NCBI GenBank assembly: GCA_048772705.1
Contig: JBLWGC010000115.1
Span: 62,001-126,000, forward strand
DNA length: 64,000 nucleotides
Direction: 5' to 3'
DNA from: Leidyana gryllorum EB-2025a
Taxonomy: Eukaryota; Apicomplexa
Part shown: positions 34,483-45,907 of the stretch, piece by piece
Layout: each line of letters starts with the position of its first letter
Numbering within the stretch: the first letter of the stretch is position 1
The notes under the pieces: model-generated
The model's input: the letters and a program-made list of their open reading frames with translations, nothing else
Database searches by the model: none
Told to the model about the DNA's origin: nothing
Program-made: the position numbers and the translations under genes

Positions 34483-37400
34483 CTACTCCTCATCCGGGAA
34501 GGGGTAATCTTCTTCCTCATACACTGAATATTTGAGGTCTGCTTGGTCTACCATCAAATACTCACCTCCAGAGTCATCAATGAAGTCATCTTCTGTCTGT
34601 CCACCTCGTCCACCCCGAGTCCCTCGTTTCTTTTGTTGTGATTCCGGCACGTACTGCGGTATACTCAGCGCAATGTCCTCCGCCTCTTGTTGGAGAACAC
34701 GGCCAACCTTTTCCTCGCGCTGACGAGCCAGCACTTCCATCCTCATCCTTTCATCCTTGCGTCGCTGTTCTTCTTGAGCCTCTAATTGCTCATTTCGGAG
34801 TCGCATCTGTTGCTTTTCGTGTTCCTCTTTCTCGAGCTTCTCATTGACTAAGGGTTCGACCTCTCGGAGTTTGCGCACTAGCGGAGCGATCTCCCACTCT
34901 ATAACTCTTTTGATGTGCTCATCACGTGGCATTCTTTCAAGCTCGTTGAGCGAGGCGATCTCATCCTCTCCCCGGCTGGACGGTATCCGTGGTGGGTTCT
35001 CTTTACGGAAACAGCGAGCGGGCCAAGGTAACAAGGCCAGACTTACTGGAAAGTCTTGTGTCACGAGCTCGTGGATGTTGAAGTCATACGGATTCTTATA
35101 GGTTAGTGAGGCCTTTCTCTCGTGGCCTGAAGGATCCCGCGCGGCCCATTGTTTCTTGGCTCTGACTTTGTCCCGCATGAGTGACTGCCAGTATTCCTGA
35201 ACATCCTGAGCCTCACGAATGACGCGTCGCAGATGCTCAAGATCTTTCAGATCCTCTTTGCGCTCTGTCAATTGAACCAGCGAGAGTCTGCGGACGTTAG
35301 CCAAGGCGTATCGCTCCAGCAAAGTGGGTCCCTTCATCCTTTCCCAACCAGTCGGTACCGGGACGTCCTCGAGCTTCCCAGTGGTGGCTCGCTTCTGCAG
35401 TATCTCCAGTGCTCTGGTGAGATATGGCTCGATGATCCGAGCCAACATACCACTTTGCACGACACTTCCCAACTCCACCAGGAATCTGATAGACTCCACC
35501 AAACCGGCGGGGTTTATCCCCGCGCTCACTTCCGCAGTTGTAGCCTCGTCTCCTCGGGGAGTCAGGATCGCATACCCGACCGTGGCTGCCGCGAGGTCGA
35601 CCGCTGTTTCGATTCCCTTTTGCAGCTTTGCTGCATGGGTTGACGGGGGTTTACGTGTGGTGGCTAGATACAGTGCTGACTCTTGTACCATCACAAGGTC
35701 GATCAGTGGTCTGTCGAGTATATGGGCGGCATGCTCGATTTTCTCGCTGATGAGGCGGAGAATTTTCGCAGCGGCCACCATTTGGTCAAGTTCGCGACAA
35801 GCTCGACTCACAAGCCAAATCGCTCGCCAATTGGTCGGGTCATTTCGGATAGCGCTTCGGCCCAGATCTCTCGCTTCTTGGAACAACACTCTACTGTTAC
35901 TCCGTTGGGATTGAGAGCTTCGTCCACCGTCGCCTCCCCGTTGCTGTCGCGACTTGTCTCGCTCCTCCTGCAGTTTCCGCCGTTGAGCCCGCAAGTACAG
36001 ACAATATGCCTGGATAGTAATGATCCGACTTTTGATGGATGCAGGCATTGGTAGAGCGGTCGGATCCGAACTAAGTCTCATTGAGTCTTGACGGAGGTAT
36101 TTGTCGAACAATTCCTTCGTCTTATCGGAGAAGCAATCCATACTCACTCCTTGGCGGTTGAGATAGATTATCTCGATACATTGTGCATAATGTTCCCATA
36201 GTTGTTTGTCATTGCCACCGTTTGCCTGAAGCTCCGAGTTGATGATGGACAATAACCTTTCCCCCAACTGGCGGGCTGTCAGCAGTCCTCCCTTCAACTG
36301 ATACGACAATGCTCTAATTAACATGAACTCTCGACGACGGACCAGATTACCGCCACCATTGGGAGCCCCAGCTAGTTTCTTGATCCTACTATGTAACTCG
36401 TCGTACATCCCACCACAGCACAAAGCGGTCAGCGAGCACAGTTCCACATTCTCCAGCAGGTGCTGATAGTCGCGAAGAAGCAACTGCTCTGGCGTCTCAT
36501 TGGGCATCGCGTCGGCGTCCAACTTGGTGTCCTGGGACGGCGGCACCAGGGACTTGTGATGGTTCAGGAACGTCTTGACAGTGACCTTAAGCAGACTGAG
36601 CGTTTTGAAAGCAGCCTCGGACCGCCCAGTGGCACTTTGTAACGTGGCAAACTGAGTAAAGTATGAAACGGGGACGCTCCTTCTGGCCAGTAAGTAGCTG
36701 ACAATGTCCTCATCATTCCATTGGTCGACACTCTCCCTAACGGCACTTTCCTCGGAATCCTCGGTGATGACCTCTGGCAAAGCTTTCATCGCGGCGGCTC
36801 TAACCTTCGCAACGGGCGAAGCTCTTACACACGTCTTGAGAATACCCTTCAATGTTTCGTAGGCCGGCTCGCCACACGATTTGTGGCCTGCCACACTGAG
36901 TGCTTCGAGGCCATACAGTTGGAGCCGCATCAAACCGACGTTCTTCTGTATGACAGAAGAATTGTTCCTGAACATCTCCAGCAGCTCCTCCGCTGACACC
37001 ACCTGTCCGCTCTGTGTATTTGCAACCATGGAGTGAGCGAGCAAACTCTTGACTCCCAGTGAGACACTGGTTCCCCGCATGCCGAAGGCGCAACGTCGTA
37101 ACAGCGGGGCTCCATTGGCTTTGGCCGAACTCAATTGTCCTCTCGCCGCGAGACATCGAATTAAGCCAAGTCGGGCCCCACTGGTGAGGGTATAGTGGGA
37201 GAAGGAGAGAAAAGTCGCCCTTACTGTTGCGCAGAAGAATGACTGAGACTCGCCCGATACTCCTCCAAGGCAACGTCGTCGCGCCCTTGTTCATGCATTG
37301 CGCGGCCGTTCTGATAACTGGAAGAAGAGATGAGAAACGGACGCGGATAGACTCACAATAACTCCGCTAACAGGAACTTGTGATTGAACTCCAGCCCAGA

Positions 37401-38634
37401 CTCGCCAACCCGACTTCTCTTTGCAGCCGGAGGCCCACTCAGACACATCTCCTGCGCAGTGTTGAGTACCTTCTTTGCCTCTGGATGGAATCCTGCATCG
37501 CTCAGAACGTCCGAGAGTGCGAGACAAGCGGCGGGAGTGGATGGTACCTCGAGACTTGTGTCTATTTTCTCCATGAACTGATGTCATCATAAAAGTTGGG
37601 ATGACAGATTTAGGCGGCGCGAGTTACCTCAGGATCGATGTCTCGCGTCAGCCAGAGTAAGTCGCGAAGACCCTCAATATCCTTGACGGCTTGCGGGTCG
37701 AGCATTTTGCCCAAGTTCAACTGACAAATGGCTGGGGGGGTGGGAATTGGAGACACGCGACGGTAGCGTTTGGCTTACCCTGTACTTCGAGCAGAAGATC
37801 ACGGACAGTCTGCTGCATTGGGGTTTTGCGTTTACGCTGGTTTGCAAATTCAGCTTCAATGCAGGACACCACCTGCTGATAATTTCCCTCGGCACAATTG
37901 ACTGCTGCTTGTCCAAACTGAGCCCCACCGATCCCCGGCCGTTTATGATTGGCGATTCCGAATAAGACTTGCGCCTTTTCCAACAATCGCACGGTCTCAG
38001 ATGTGGCACTTTCCTGTTTGTGAACTTGCAGATATGCAACTTGAGCGAGGTACAGCAGCCCATTGAGAACGACAACTTGAGCTGCCGCCGTGACGGTGGA
38101 CGTTCGATTGCCTCCTTCCACTTTAATCCACTCATCCAGTTTGTTTCTCGTTCTGGAGCTTTTCGGTGGCTCTTCAGAGTCTAATGTCGGGAGGAGCATG
38201 ATTTCTCTGTGGAAATCATAATTTGTCAGCACTCTACTGACCTCAGTCACACCGCCCAAAGTCACCAGCAATCTATTGACACTCTTCTTTGCCGTAGTTA
38301 GTTTCTCATTCCAGTTCTCGTCTGATTCACACCTATGTATACTCAATAATAACTGGTCGATTGCCAGCACCGAGCCACATAGAAGCAGCTGGAAGAAATC
38401 TAGGATGGAATCCCCCTTGGGCCTCTTCGATTCCAATACGGAGCGCTCAACAAGAAGCAACGCTTCACTTGTTCTACCAACTTCTTGCAAGGCTGTTAGC
38501 AGCGCCAGACGGGCACGTAAAGGCAATTGGATGTCTACACCGTCCGCAGTCAATTCTTCAACGATATTTGCATTGTCCAAATCAACTTGGAGGATCCTGT
38601 CAAGGGTGAGTGGGAGTTGGAGTTCGACCCCCAT
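34483..38634 (-). CDS. CTR9: CTR9-like TPR protein (Paf1 complex)
   Basis: Five exons: 38634-37779, 37731-37628, 37577-37357, 37317-37225, 37180-34483; introns 47, 50, 39 and 44 nt; 1323 aa (human CTR9 1173). The N terminus reads VELQLPLTLDRILQVDLDN, like the IEIPL...EVIELD opening of CTR9. A long run of helical TPR-like pairs follows (AYQNGRAMHEQGRDDVALEEY-type near residue 400; ARLGLIRCLAARGQLSSAKA next). The C terminus is a charged coiled coil (EKEEHEKQQMRLRNEQLEAQ...) followed by a Gly/Arg and acidic tail. Order and composition match CTR9, the TPR scaffold of the Paf1 transcription-elongation complex. Sequence similarity in the repeats is weak, so another large TPR protein cannot be excluded. 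Confidence 0.65.
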
Positions 38635-38671
38635 CGCCCAAAAACCCCTAAAATCCCCCAAAGAAAACACA

Positions 38672-41600
38672 TCAGACTGCTCCTTGCTTGAGTGCTTCAA
38701 CTGTGGCTACTCCTAAATTGACTAAGTTGCTGATTCCTCCAACAATCTGGGATGCCCGGTCCTCTTTGTTCGCCACCACGTCAGGAGAGTGGTTGTTCTG
38801 CCGTATTCTGCCCATCATCCACGAAGCTCCCTCAGTGAACGCTCTGAACAAGGCGTTTCCGCCCAGCTTCGTGAGAGGTTTATCAATCTCAATGCAAGCA
38901 CTCGTCAGCCGTGCAACGACCAGATTTATCACATTCGTCCAAGGAGAGGGCGACCGCTCTAACCATTCGAGCTCTTCAGTGCTGAAGTAACTTCTCCGCC
39001 CGACACACAGACTGAACGCCGGTTTTCCCATCACGTCTTGCAGCATACTCGTGATGGTTCCAGAGCTTCTGACAAACGGGTAGATGCCCACTTTCACAGT
39101 GTATTCGTTGTAACCAGGCCGCATATGGATATTGGGAACAGTGATGGGGCCCAGGGCGCTGCCTTGATACTGCCAATCCAGCAGAACAGGGCCGCTCTCG
39201 ATCTCCACATTTGTAGGATTATGATGGGCCAGCACGATACTGATCATTCCATCAGCATTGCTGCGATCGATCCGCAAGTCTTTGACCTTAATATGCTCCT
39301 CTCCTGAGCTTAGCAGGGCTGCGCCACCCGGCAAGGACATATTGTATTCCATTTTATCATTATGAAGGACGAAGGGAGGTTCGCTGGGGTCGCTTATCAA
39401 CACGTCAGCCTTCAGATCACCCCTCTTCAGACTCAAAGGGACTTCACGCCGAGTCACCATGTCAATCAAGAAATCCAGCAGGTTGGTGTTATCCTTCTTG
39501 GGCACAAACTGGTTCACCGTCGCAAACTCCTGAACTTGGTACCTCCCTTTCATCGGACCAAAGGTGGCAGTGAGGTGATTCCGACTCATTTCATCGTCAA
39601 TCATGATCGATCGGGCACTTGCTTCCGCGATACCGCCCCCATCAGCTCCGATCAGCACAGCATCGAGTGCCTCTATCTGATCCTGCAGCCCCAAATCTTT
39701 CAAAGCCTGTTCAGAAACCAGTATCCTCGATCCCAGCGAGCTCGACATGGCGGACATATCGCGAATTGAGGCCTTCAACTTGCCGATTTTCGATGAAAGC
39801 CCATTCTCCTTCTGAAAGTATATGTCACCTGACAGCGTCCCATTGGATATGATCGCTGTGTTGAATGGGTGCCAGAAAGCAAGCAGCATGGACCCGACAA
39901 GCTCCAGAGATGGCAAAGCATCGACAGCCTCCATGAAAACCGACTCGATAGGACCATCCCACAAAAGTCGCGCAACTCCGTCCAACTCTGTCATGACCGT
40001 TCCATCCGTCGAGATTTGGGGGGCTTCGAGCAGTACGGGAGCAGCAGGTTGCGGTACGCTCTCCAAACCTACTCCGGGCTGAGCCTCGGCCGGTTTCCCG
40101 TCCGCCACCCGAGCAAACTGTTTCAGGAAATTGACACCCATGGATCCAAGGAAGTCCGCCAGTCGAGCTGACCGCGGGGTTGACACTTCAGAGGAGAAAT
40201 CAACAATGGCAGAGGCAACCTCGTCAGCAGACACACCATCGTCAACAAAATACCTTCGCAAGCCTCGAGGGGTCTCGACGCCATAAGGGCTGTCGTCTCG
40301 GTCGCGGAGTATGGCGGCGTCGAAACCATCCGATACCTCTTCTTGTACACTAATAACCTCGACGCCATCATCACTCAATTGATAAAAGAAATCAGGCATG
40401 ACAGGGATGACATTGCTTCGAAGTTCATCGGAAAACGGAGGGGTCCCACTCAAGCGGCGCACAGTCGCTGGAATGCGTTCTTCATTATCTGCGTTTTGCA
40501 GAAACGGGCTGGTGTTAGGGCTCCCCTCGCCCGAGATATCTTCAGACACTACATTTTGATATACTGTTGTAAGATATTGTACGAGTGAGCGAAGCACTTC
40601 GAAAGTTTCGTCTTCATCCAACTTGATAGTGTCGGAGTTTAGCTCATTGATGTCACGAGTGACGTTCCGTTCAGACGGACTCGGCAGCAGGTGACGATGG
40701 CTACCAATGAACGACAAGTCGAGTTCGTTCGGGTCCGGAAGGGTGTCAGTAGGACCGCTCAGTGCAATCCACGTTGGTTCGTCAGGATGTTGGCCGGACA
40801 CATCTTCGCAAATATCGTCTGAATCTGCTTCGTCGGTCTCCAGTCGATGCAGTCGACGTCTGTTCCGACGTTCGCGACGTTTGTCAGCTCGACGAGCAAT
40901 CCGAGCGTTCATGTTGCCCCCAGCCGTCTCTGGGAAGGCGGGCAGATTGGTGTAATAGTCGTTGCCTGCTTGGTAGGTAGCGATCGCCTCCTCAGATGGT
41001 GAGCGAGACGGCGCTAAACGTATGTGCAGAAGATGTAAACCTTGCACGATCTGGGATCTGTGCTCAGTTCCTGATGAGATATCAGTTTCAAAGGTCAAAC
41101 TCGAGAGTGCAGCAGTCAGAAGATTGGGCGATGAGTACAGAGGCGGTTCCCCTCGAACTCGGATATGCGCAGTTCCAGTTGATAACAGATCCTCAATGAA
41201 AGGAATGAGTGTCGGGGAATTAGTATCCAGTCGACCCTGGAAGGTAGCGCGGTTCGGTCCCATGGCGAAGGGAATGTTAGGCGTCTCTAACGAGGCCACA
41301 GTGCTGCTGCGATACAAAATGGATATCCTTAAGGGTCCCAAGTCGTCGATATGAATGGTTCCAGGGTTCAGTAAGCTGGCGGTAACTGTTAAAGCAATAC
41401 CGTCGGCGGCTGTATAATCACCAAGCTCCATGCTGTCTACAGTCATGAACTCTTCACTCCCCTTCCCTTGCATTGCGTCGCTGAGCTCTTGAGAAGAGAA
41501 CTCGAACACCTAAGTCAAATGTGGAAGTAGCGGCAGAGAAACAAAGCGCTTACGCGATAGAAATCGACGTTGGGGAACGGTAACCCCAATATCCGAGGAG

Positions 41601-42416
41601 AAGCTTTACCTTTCATCAGCCAGACAGGTGCTTCTGTGCCAGAGAAGAATTGCAGCATGAAGCGGGTGAAGGCATCGGGGTCGAGCACCTCCAACTCTCC
41701 TGTCAGCTCCTCCCAAGCATCCTTGCCGGCGACTGAGAAAGCCCCCATACGCAACTGCCCCAACACCTCACGAGCCGTTGCAGAGCGTTCCACACGAGCC
41801 GGACTTAGCCACCGTGAGAGTCCTTCTTCGGACAAAACCGGCGCGAAAGATGTCAGCTGGTGGAACCTAGCGGATTCACGAGACATACTCGGCAACTCCA
41901 CATGCTCTACTTGCATAGCCAACGGATTCATGTGGCATCGTAAAGGGGCAGCGCTCCGGATATGTGCGTCGATAACGAATGATAGACGGTTAGGGCCCGA
42001 CTGGAACATGTGCACTTGGGACATCGCTACTTCTGACTGGGAGTCATGGTGTGATGAGTGCCCTGGAAGAAATGGCTTACGTAGTATTGATAAGCGGCGA
42101 TGGTGGCAGGTACATAGTAGAAATACGCTGTGCAGGCGGCAACGATAACACATGCTATCACTCCGACAGCTATGGCCTCGAGATACTTGATGCGGGGAGT
42201 CAGACAAGATGCTCCGGTGGGCGGAGGGTCGCTGGGCTCTCTGCCCTCTTTGCGTCGACCATCTGTGGTCGTAGTAGTCTCAAGGCACAGATTCACGGTT
42301 TCAGCATTAAATGCTGCGTCATCCAGCATCCGCACGTGAATGACATCGCTATTTTGGTGACAATCGTTGGAACTAGCTGACTTGTCTGCTTTCTCAAGAT
42401 CTACCCGCTCCTGCAT
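38672..42416 (-). CDS. Large single-pass membrane protein with LEA/DUF3712-like repeats
   Basis: Three exons: 42416-42081, 42036-41554, 41509-38672; both introns 44 nt; 1218 aa. ATG 42416 is the first in-frame ATG. A charged ~75-residue N terminus precedes one transmembrane helix (around residues 79-103, AIAVGVIACVIVAACTAYFY), suggesting a type II topology. The lumenal or extracellular part has at least three beta-rich LEA2/DUF3712-like modules, with recurring patterns such as NPGTIHIDDLGPL, WHPFNTAIISNGTLSG and HHNPTNVEIESGPV. A very basic stretch (RRADKRRERRNRRRLHRL) and acidic spacers lie between them. Fungal vacuolar Tag1-type proteins share this design. The function is unknown. Confidence 0.7.
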
Positions 42417-42472
42417 TCTCCCTCCACGTGTACGTGTTTGTTTTCCGCGCTCGGAGATAGAGCCAAGCCCCC

Positions 42473-43927
42473 TCACTCTTCCCACCACAGCTTGGGACTA
42501 TCTGGCAGTCTGGCTGTCAGTATCTCACACCCTGCAAACATGTGCAACTGTCGAATCGTCCCACTCACCTTCTTCGGTGATAAGAATCTGGTGTTCGAAC
42601 TGAGCGGAGCGCTTCCCATCAACAGTCACTGCCGTCCACTGGTCGGGCCACATTTCGTCTTGATACTTTCCGCTATTGATCATAGGTTCCACAGTAAAGA
42701 CTTGTCCCGCCTGCATCAAACCCTTTGCCTTGTTGTGACGGTAGTGTGGAACGTTCGGTGTAGTGTGGAACAACTCCCCGATGCCGTGTCCGCAGTATGT
42801 CGTGATCACAGAGAAGCTGTAAGCGACAAAGTGGCAATACGTTTGACTTGTTGCTCTTACCCTTGCGGTTCCACCACATCAGCGATCGCTTTGCCCACAT
42901 TTCGAACCATCTCCTTGGGTTTACACTGAGAGAAACTGTGGTCGCCTTGTCTCTGTCCACTTACAATAGCTATACCGGCCATCATGCCGTCGTGGGCAGC
43001 CTTGATAAGGCGCTTGCTATCTTCGTCCACAGTGCCCACGCAGAATGTCTCATTGAGATCACCGTGCATTCCATCGAGGAACACCGAAACATCTACGTTT
43101 ATGATGTCACCGTCTTCCAGAGGTCTCAGGTCCGGGATGCCGTGGCAGACGACCTCATTGACGGAACTGGAGGCAAAGGCGCTTTAAAGTCCACCAGCTG
43201 ACCTCGACAACTCACGTGCAAATCGATTTTGGAAATCCGTAGTATCCCAGAGGTGATGGATAGGCCCCATTGCTGGTGATAAAGGTGAACAGGGCATTGT
43301 CTATCTCTTCTGGCGTGGTCCCCACTTTGCACATTGTATGTGCTAAATCCAGCGCCTTGCGGCCAAGTAGGCAGACTTTCCTGATTCGCTGAGACGAGTC
43401 CTATGTTCTCAGCAATCACTGAGCGCTGTTGCTTACCTCAACCTCACTTGGCGTATGAATCTTGGCCGCCCCGCCTCTGGCGCGCTCTTCAGCAAGTGAG
43501 CGACCACCCGGCCTATTCACATAGTCAGGTAGGGCGATGTGGGCTGGCACATCAGCCGGCAGACTGCGCGGGTACGGTCTCAACGGCCCAGTGAATTTAT
43601 ATTCCTTGAAACGCATCATATTGAAGTCTCTGGTCCACGTCGAAGGGTCGGCTGGATTGAAGCCGAGCTCCATGGACTTCTTGCCGACTGTTATGGTGGG
43701 TTCATCTGTTGTGTTGGTGGCAGCCACAGCCTGGGCATGTTTGGCGCTGTGTGTCTTCCAACTGGCTTTGAAGCAGTCCTATTGAATAGATTTGAGTTGA
43801 GTGTCGGGGAAGAGGTGTGACGTACGGTTCCACAGAAATATCCGCCCTCTAATTTGAGCGACAAACACTTCGGACACCTCAACTTGGTGTCGAGTTGCTT
43901 GCCACAGCCCTCACAAACCAGCTCCAT
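42473..43927 (-). CDS. METAP1: Methionine aminopeptidase 1
   Basis: Ribosome-associated metalloprotease that removes the initiator Met. Seven exons: 43927-43826, 43778-43437, 43388-43216, 43166-42965, 42925-42861, 42816-42569, 42531-42473; introns 47, 48, 49, 39, 44 and 37 nt; 396 aa. The N-terminal zinc-finger region (CEGCGKQL...RCPKC...FCG) marks type 1. Catalytic-domain landmarks include [28 protein letters not shown] (metal Asp pair), GHGIG (metal His), FTVEPM (metal Glu) and SAQFEH (metal Glu). The last short exon supplies the usual CEILTARLP end. Start codons of this gene and SmF are 32 bp apart. Confidence 0.94.
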
Positions 43928-43959
43928 GGTACAAAAAAACTAGTCCCACGCTTGAAACC
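43928..43959. promoter_or_regulatory. 32-bp divergent intergenic region (METAP1 / SmF)
   Basis: The shortest divergent gap in the window, 32 bp between two start codons. It contains an A7 run on the plus strand. Both genes are constitutive housekeeping genes. A shared promoter is inferred from arrangement only. Confidence 0.4.
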
Positions 43960-44310
43960 ATGTCTGGCCAGGTGAGAACCACTTTTAATCACTCCTTCAG
44001 GATGCCCTTTGTCAGATGGACCTTCAAGCGCTCAATCCGAAGCCATTTCTTATGAAGTTGATCGACCGGCAGGTCGCTGTTCGACTAAAATGGGGTTTGG
44101 AATACCGAGGTGGGAAGTTTCCTTTTAGATGTGTGACAACTTCCCCTCTCTTCAGGAAAGTTGGTATCCTTCGATAACTACATGAATTTTCAATTGTCGA
44201 ATGCCGAAGAGTATGTTGACGGCCAGTTCAAAGGGCAGTTGGGCGAGCTTTTCATCCGCTGCAATAATGTCTTCTGGGTTAAGGGAATAGAACCCGAGCC
44301 AAGTAGCTAG
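43960..44310 (+). CDS. SNRPF: Small nuclear ribonucleoprotein SmF
   Basis: Member of the Sm heptamer of spliceosomal snRNPs. Exons 43960-43971, 44001-44109, 44156-44310; introns 29 and 46 nt; 91 aa (human 86). Diagnostic Sm1/Sm2 features: [41 protein letters not shown] and [15 protein letters not shown]. The first exon (MSGQ) and the 29-nt intron are supported by a good donor (GTGAGA), a good acceptor (CTTCAG) and frame. If that intron is not real, translation could begin at the internal Met of [11 protein letters not shown] with no loss of the Sm fold. Confidence 0.92.
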
Positions 44311-44373
44311 CTGTCCTACGATCTATAAACAGAACAATAAATCTATCAGTGTTGTATGGTAGCTAGTGCCAAC

Positions 44374-45806
44374 ATGGCCGAACCTCTGCTTGAAGAGGTC
44401 AAAGTGAGACCCACCTCATTTCCCCTCTCCACCATCCTTCTCAGGACTCCGATGTGGAGTACTTCTCGGATGTGGGAGTAAGTCGAAGCATCAATGTATC
44501 CCATCTACTCACGAACAACAACAGTTCTACCCGGATATCCTCAGCAAGAAACCCCAGCGCACGGCTCGCAAACGAGCGGACATCCAAGCCACAGCGCGTG
44601 CTAAGCCGGATCGCATCAAGCCCACAGGCGAGGTTTGGGCTTGCTGCTGCTCCTCCGAGATCGTGAGCGAACGATTGAGCGCCCCGTCCAATCCGAATAC
44701 TAGCTGCTCAATCCCTTGCAACAAGCCGCGCGGCGAAGGGTGCTCAGTTCCTCCAAAATTGAGTTGAAGTGAGGTCGCGCTAGTTAGCCCCACGCGCTTC
44801 GCAGATTCGAGACATTCTTCAGTGATGTTTTCTTCGCTTGGATTGACATCCCCGAGCCCTACTGGGCCCAGGGTAGCATGAATACTGGGCCAGGAGCTGA
44901 CTCTCCCCTAACGTCGCAGAAGCGCGCGGTCGTCTTCATCTTCAAGTTCGGTAAGAACTGTTGACATCAATCAACACAAGCCGTCAAGGCTGCATCGCTG
45001 CGTGGGATCTGCCCCCGCCTTTACAAAAGGATTTGATTATATTGCTGGAGCCGTACTTGCAAGACCCTATAGAACCGGTGGAAGAAGACTCTATGAGCTT
45101 TGTGTGGGCCTATCAGCGCGCTATCCGTCAAGACGTAATTCATCTGGTCTCTGAGGACCACTTTGAGCGACTCGCGTATTCTTATGCATTCGCGCAAAGC
45201 TGCAAACTGTCCGTTTTCGAGGAGCGTGTCGAACAAACTATCGATCGTACACGGTCAGTGCCTGGTGAGCTTGTAATCAAATCAGCGTAAGCAATGCTGA
45301 ACGTGAACAGAGAACTTGGCACGAACGGGGAAGATCTCAGCTAATCGTGATGAGATATCAAAGCGGATCGGCGAGTTGTTCATAGTTCGATTTTACATCA
45401 ATTTGCACACTGACATCCTGGACACACCAGGTGGGACATGGCGTCAGAGGCCTGTGACACACTCTCGATTCGAACAGACGTGTTTTGGGAGTTCGACGAG
45501 TTTGCTGATCATTACACCTCGTGTCGAAGCTACCTCGAGTTACCAAAACGCGTGGAGATTCTGAATCAGCGGTAAGTGGTCCTGCTTTCTGGGACAAAGG
45601 TGGGCAGACTGGACATCATGAAAGATTTATATGATATGTTGAATCAAGAGTTGACAATCCAGGTGTGTGTGATTGGTTGTCGGTACCTTACATTCTTGTA
45701 GCACGGCTACAAATTGGAGTGGATAGTTATTTACCTGATCTGTGTCGAGGTATTCATCTCGGTGGTTTGGAACATTCTTATTCGTGATGTGCTCAAGCTC
45801 GTGTGA
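44374..45806 (+). CDS. RMD1: RMD1/RMND1-family (DUF155) membrane protein
   Basis: Ten exons: 44374-44403, 44445-44477, 44525-44662, 44704-44768, 44805-44950, 44989-45264, 45311-45430, 45478-45571, 45608-45662, 45702-45806. Nine introns of 36-47 nt; 353 aa. The DUF155 core is clear: AVVFIFKFG/CIAAWDL across an intron, DHFERLAYSYAFAQSCKLSVFEE, TGKISANRDEISKRIGELF, INLHTDILDTP, YLELPKRVEILNQR/LDIMKDLYDML. One C-terminal transmembrane helix follows (LEWIVIYLICVEVFISVVW). Family members are mitochondrial or other membrane proteins (human RMND1 supports mitochondrial translation). This is the most finely split gene here, with more introns per kilobase than any neighbour. Confidence 0.88.
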
Positions 45807-45907
45807 ATGTGCACGCGCAGTGGTTTTCCGATGGGGTCCCTGCCTCTCTCGGTGTTTGTTTGTGTAGTGTCTGTCCTGTGTGCATTTATCTAGTCTGTCG
45901 TCCCCCG

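Noticed and set aside
38688-40588. Several 80-140-codon plus-strand frames opposite the LEA/DUF3712-like gene
   Set aside because: They are antisense to a long continuous minus-strand coding exon, with no motifs or introns of their own.
45803-45907. N-terminal extension of the MOK-like kinase from GTG 45803
   Set aside because: No ATG in this part, and it overlaps the RMD1 stop codon. The kinase domain begins right after ATG 45908.
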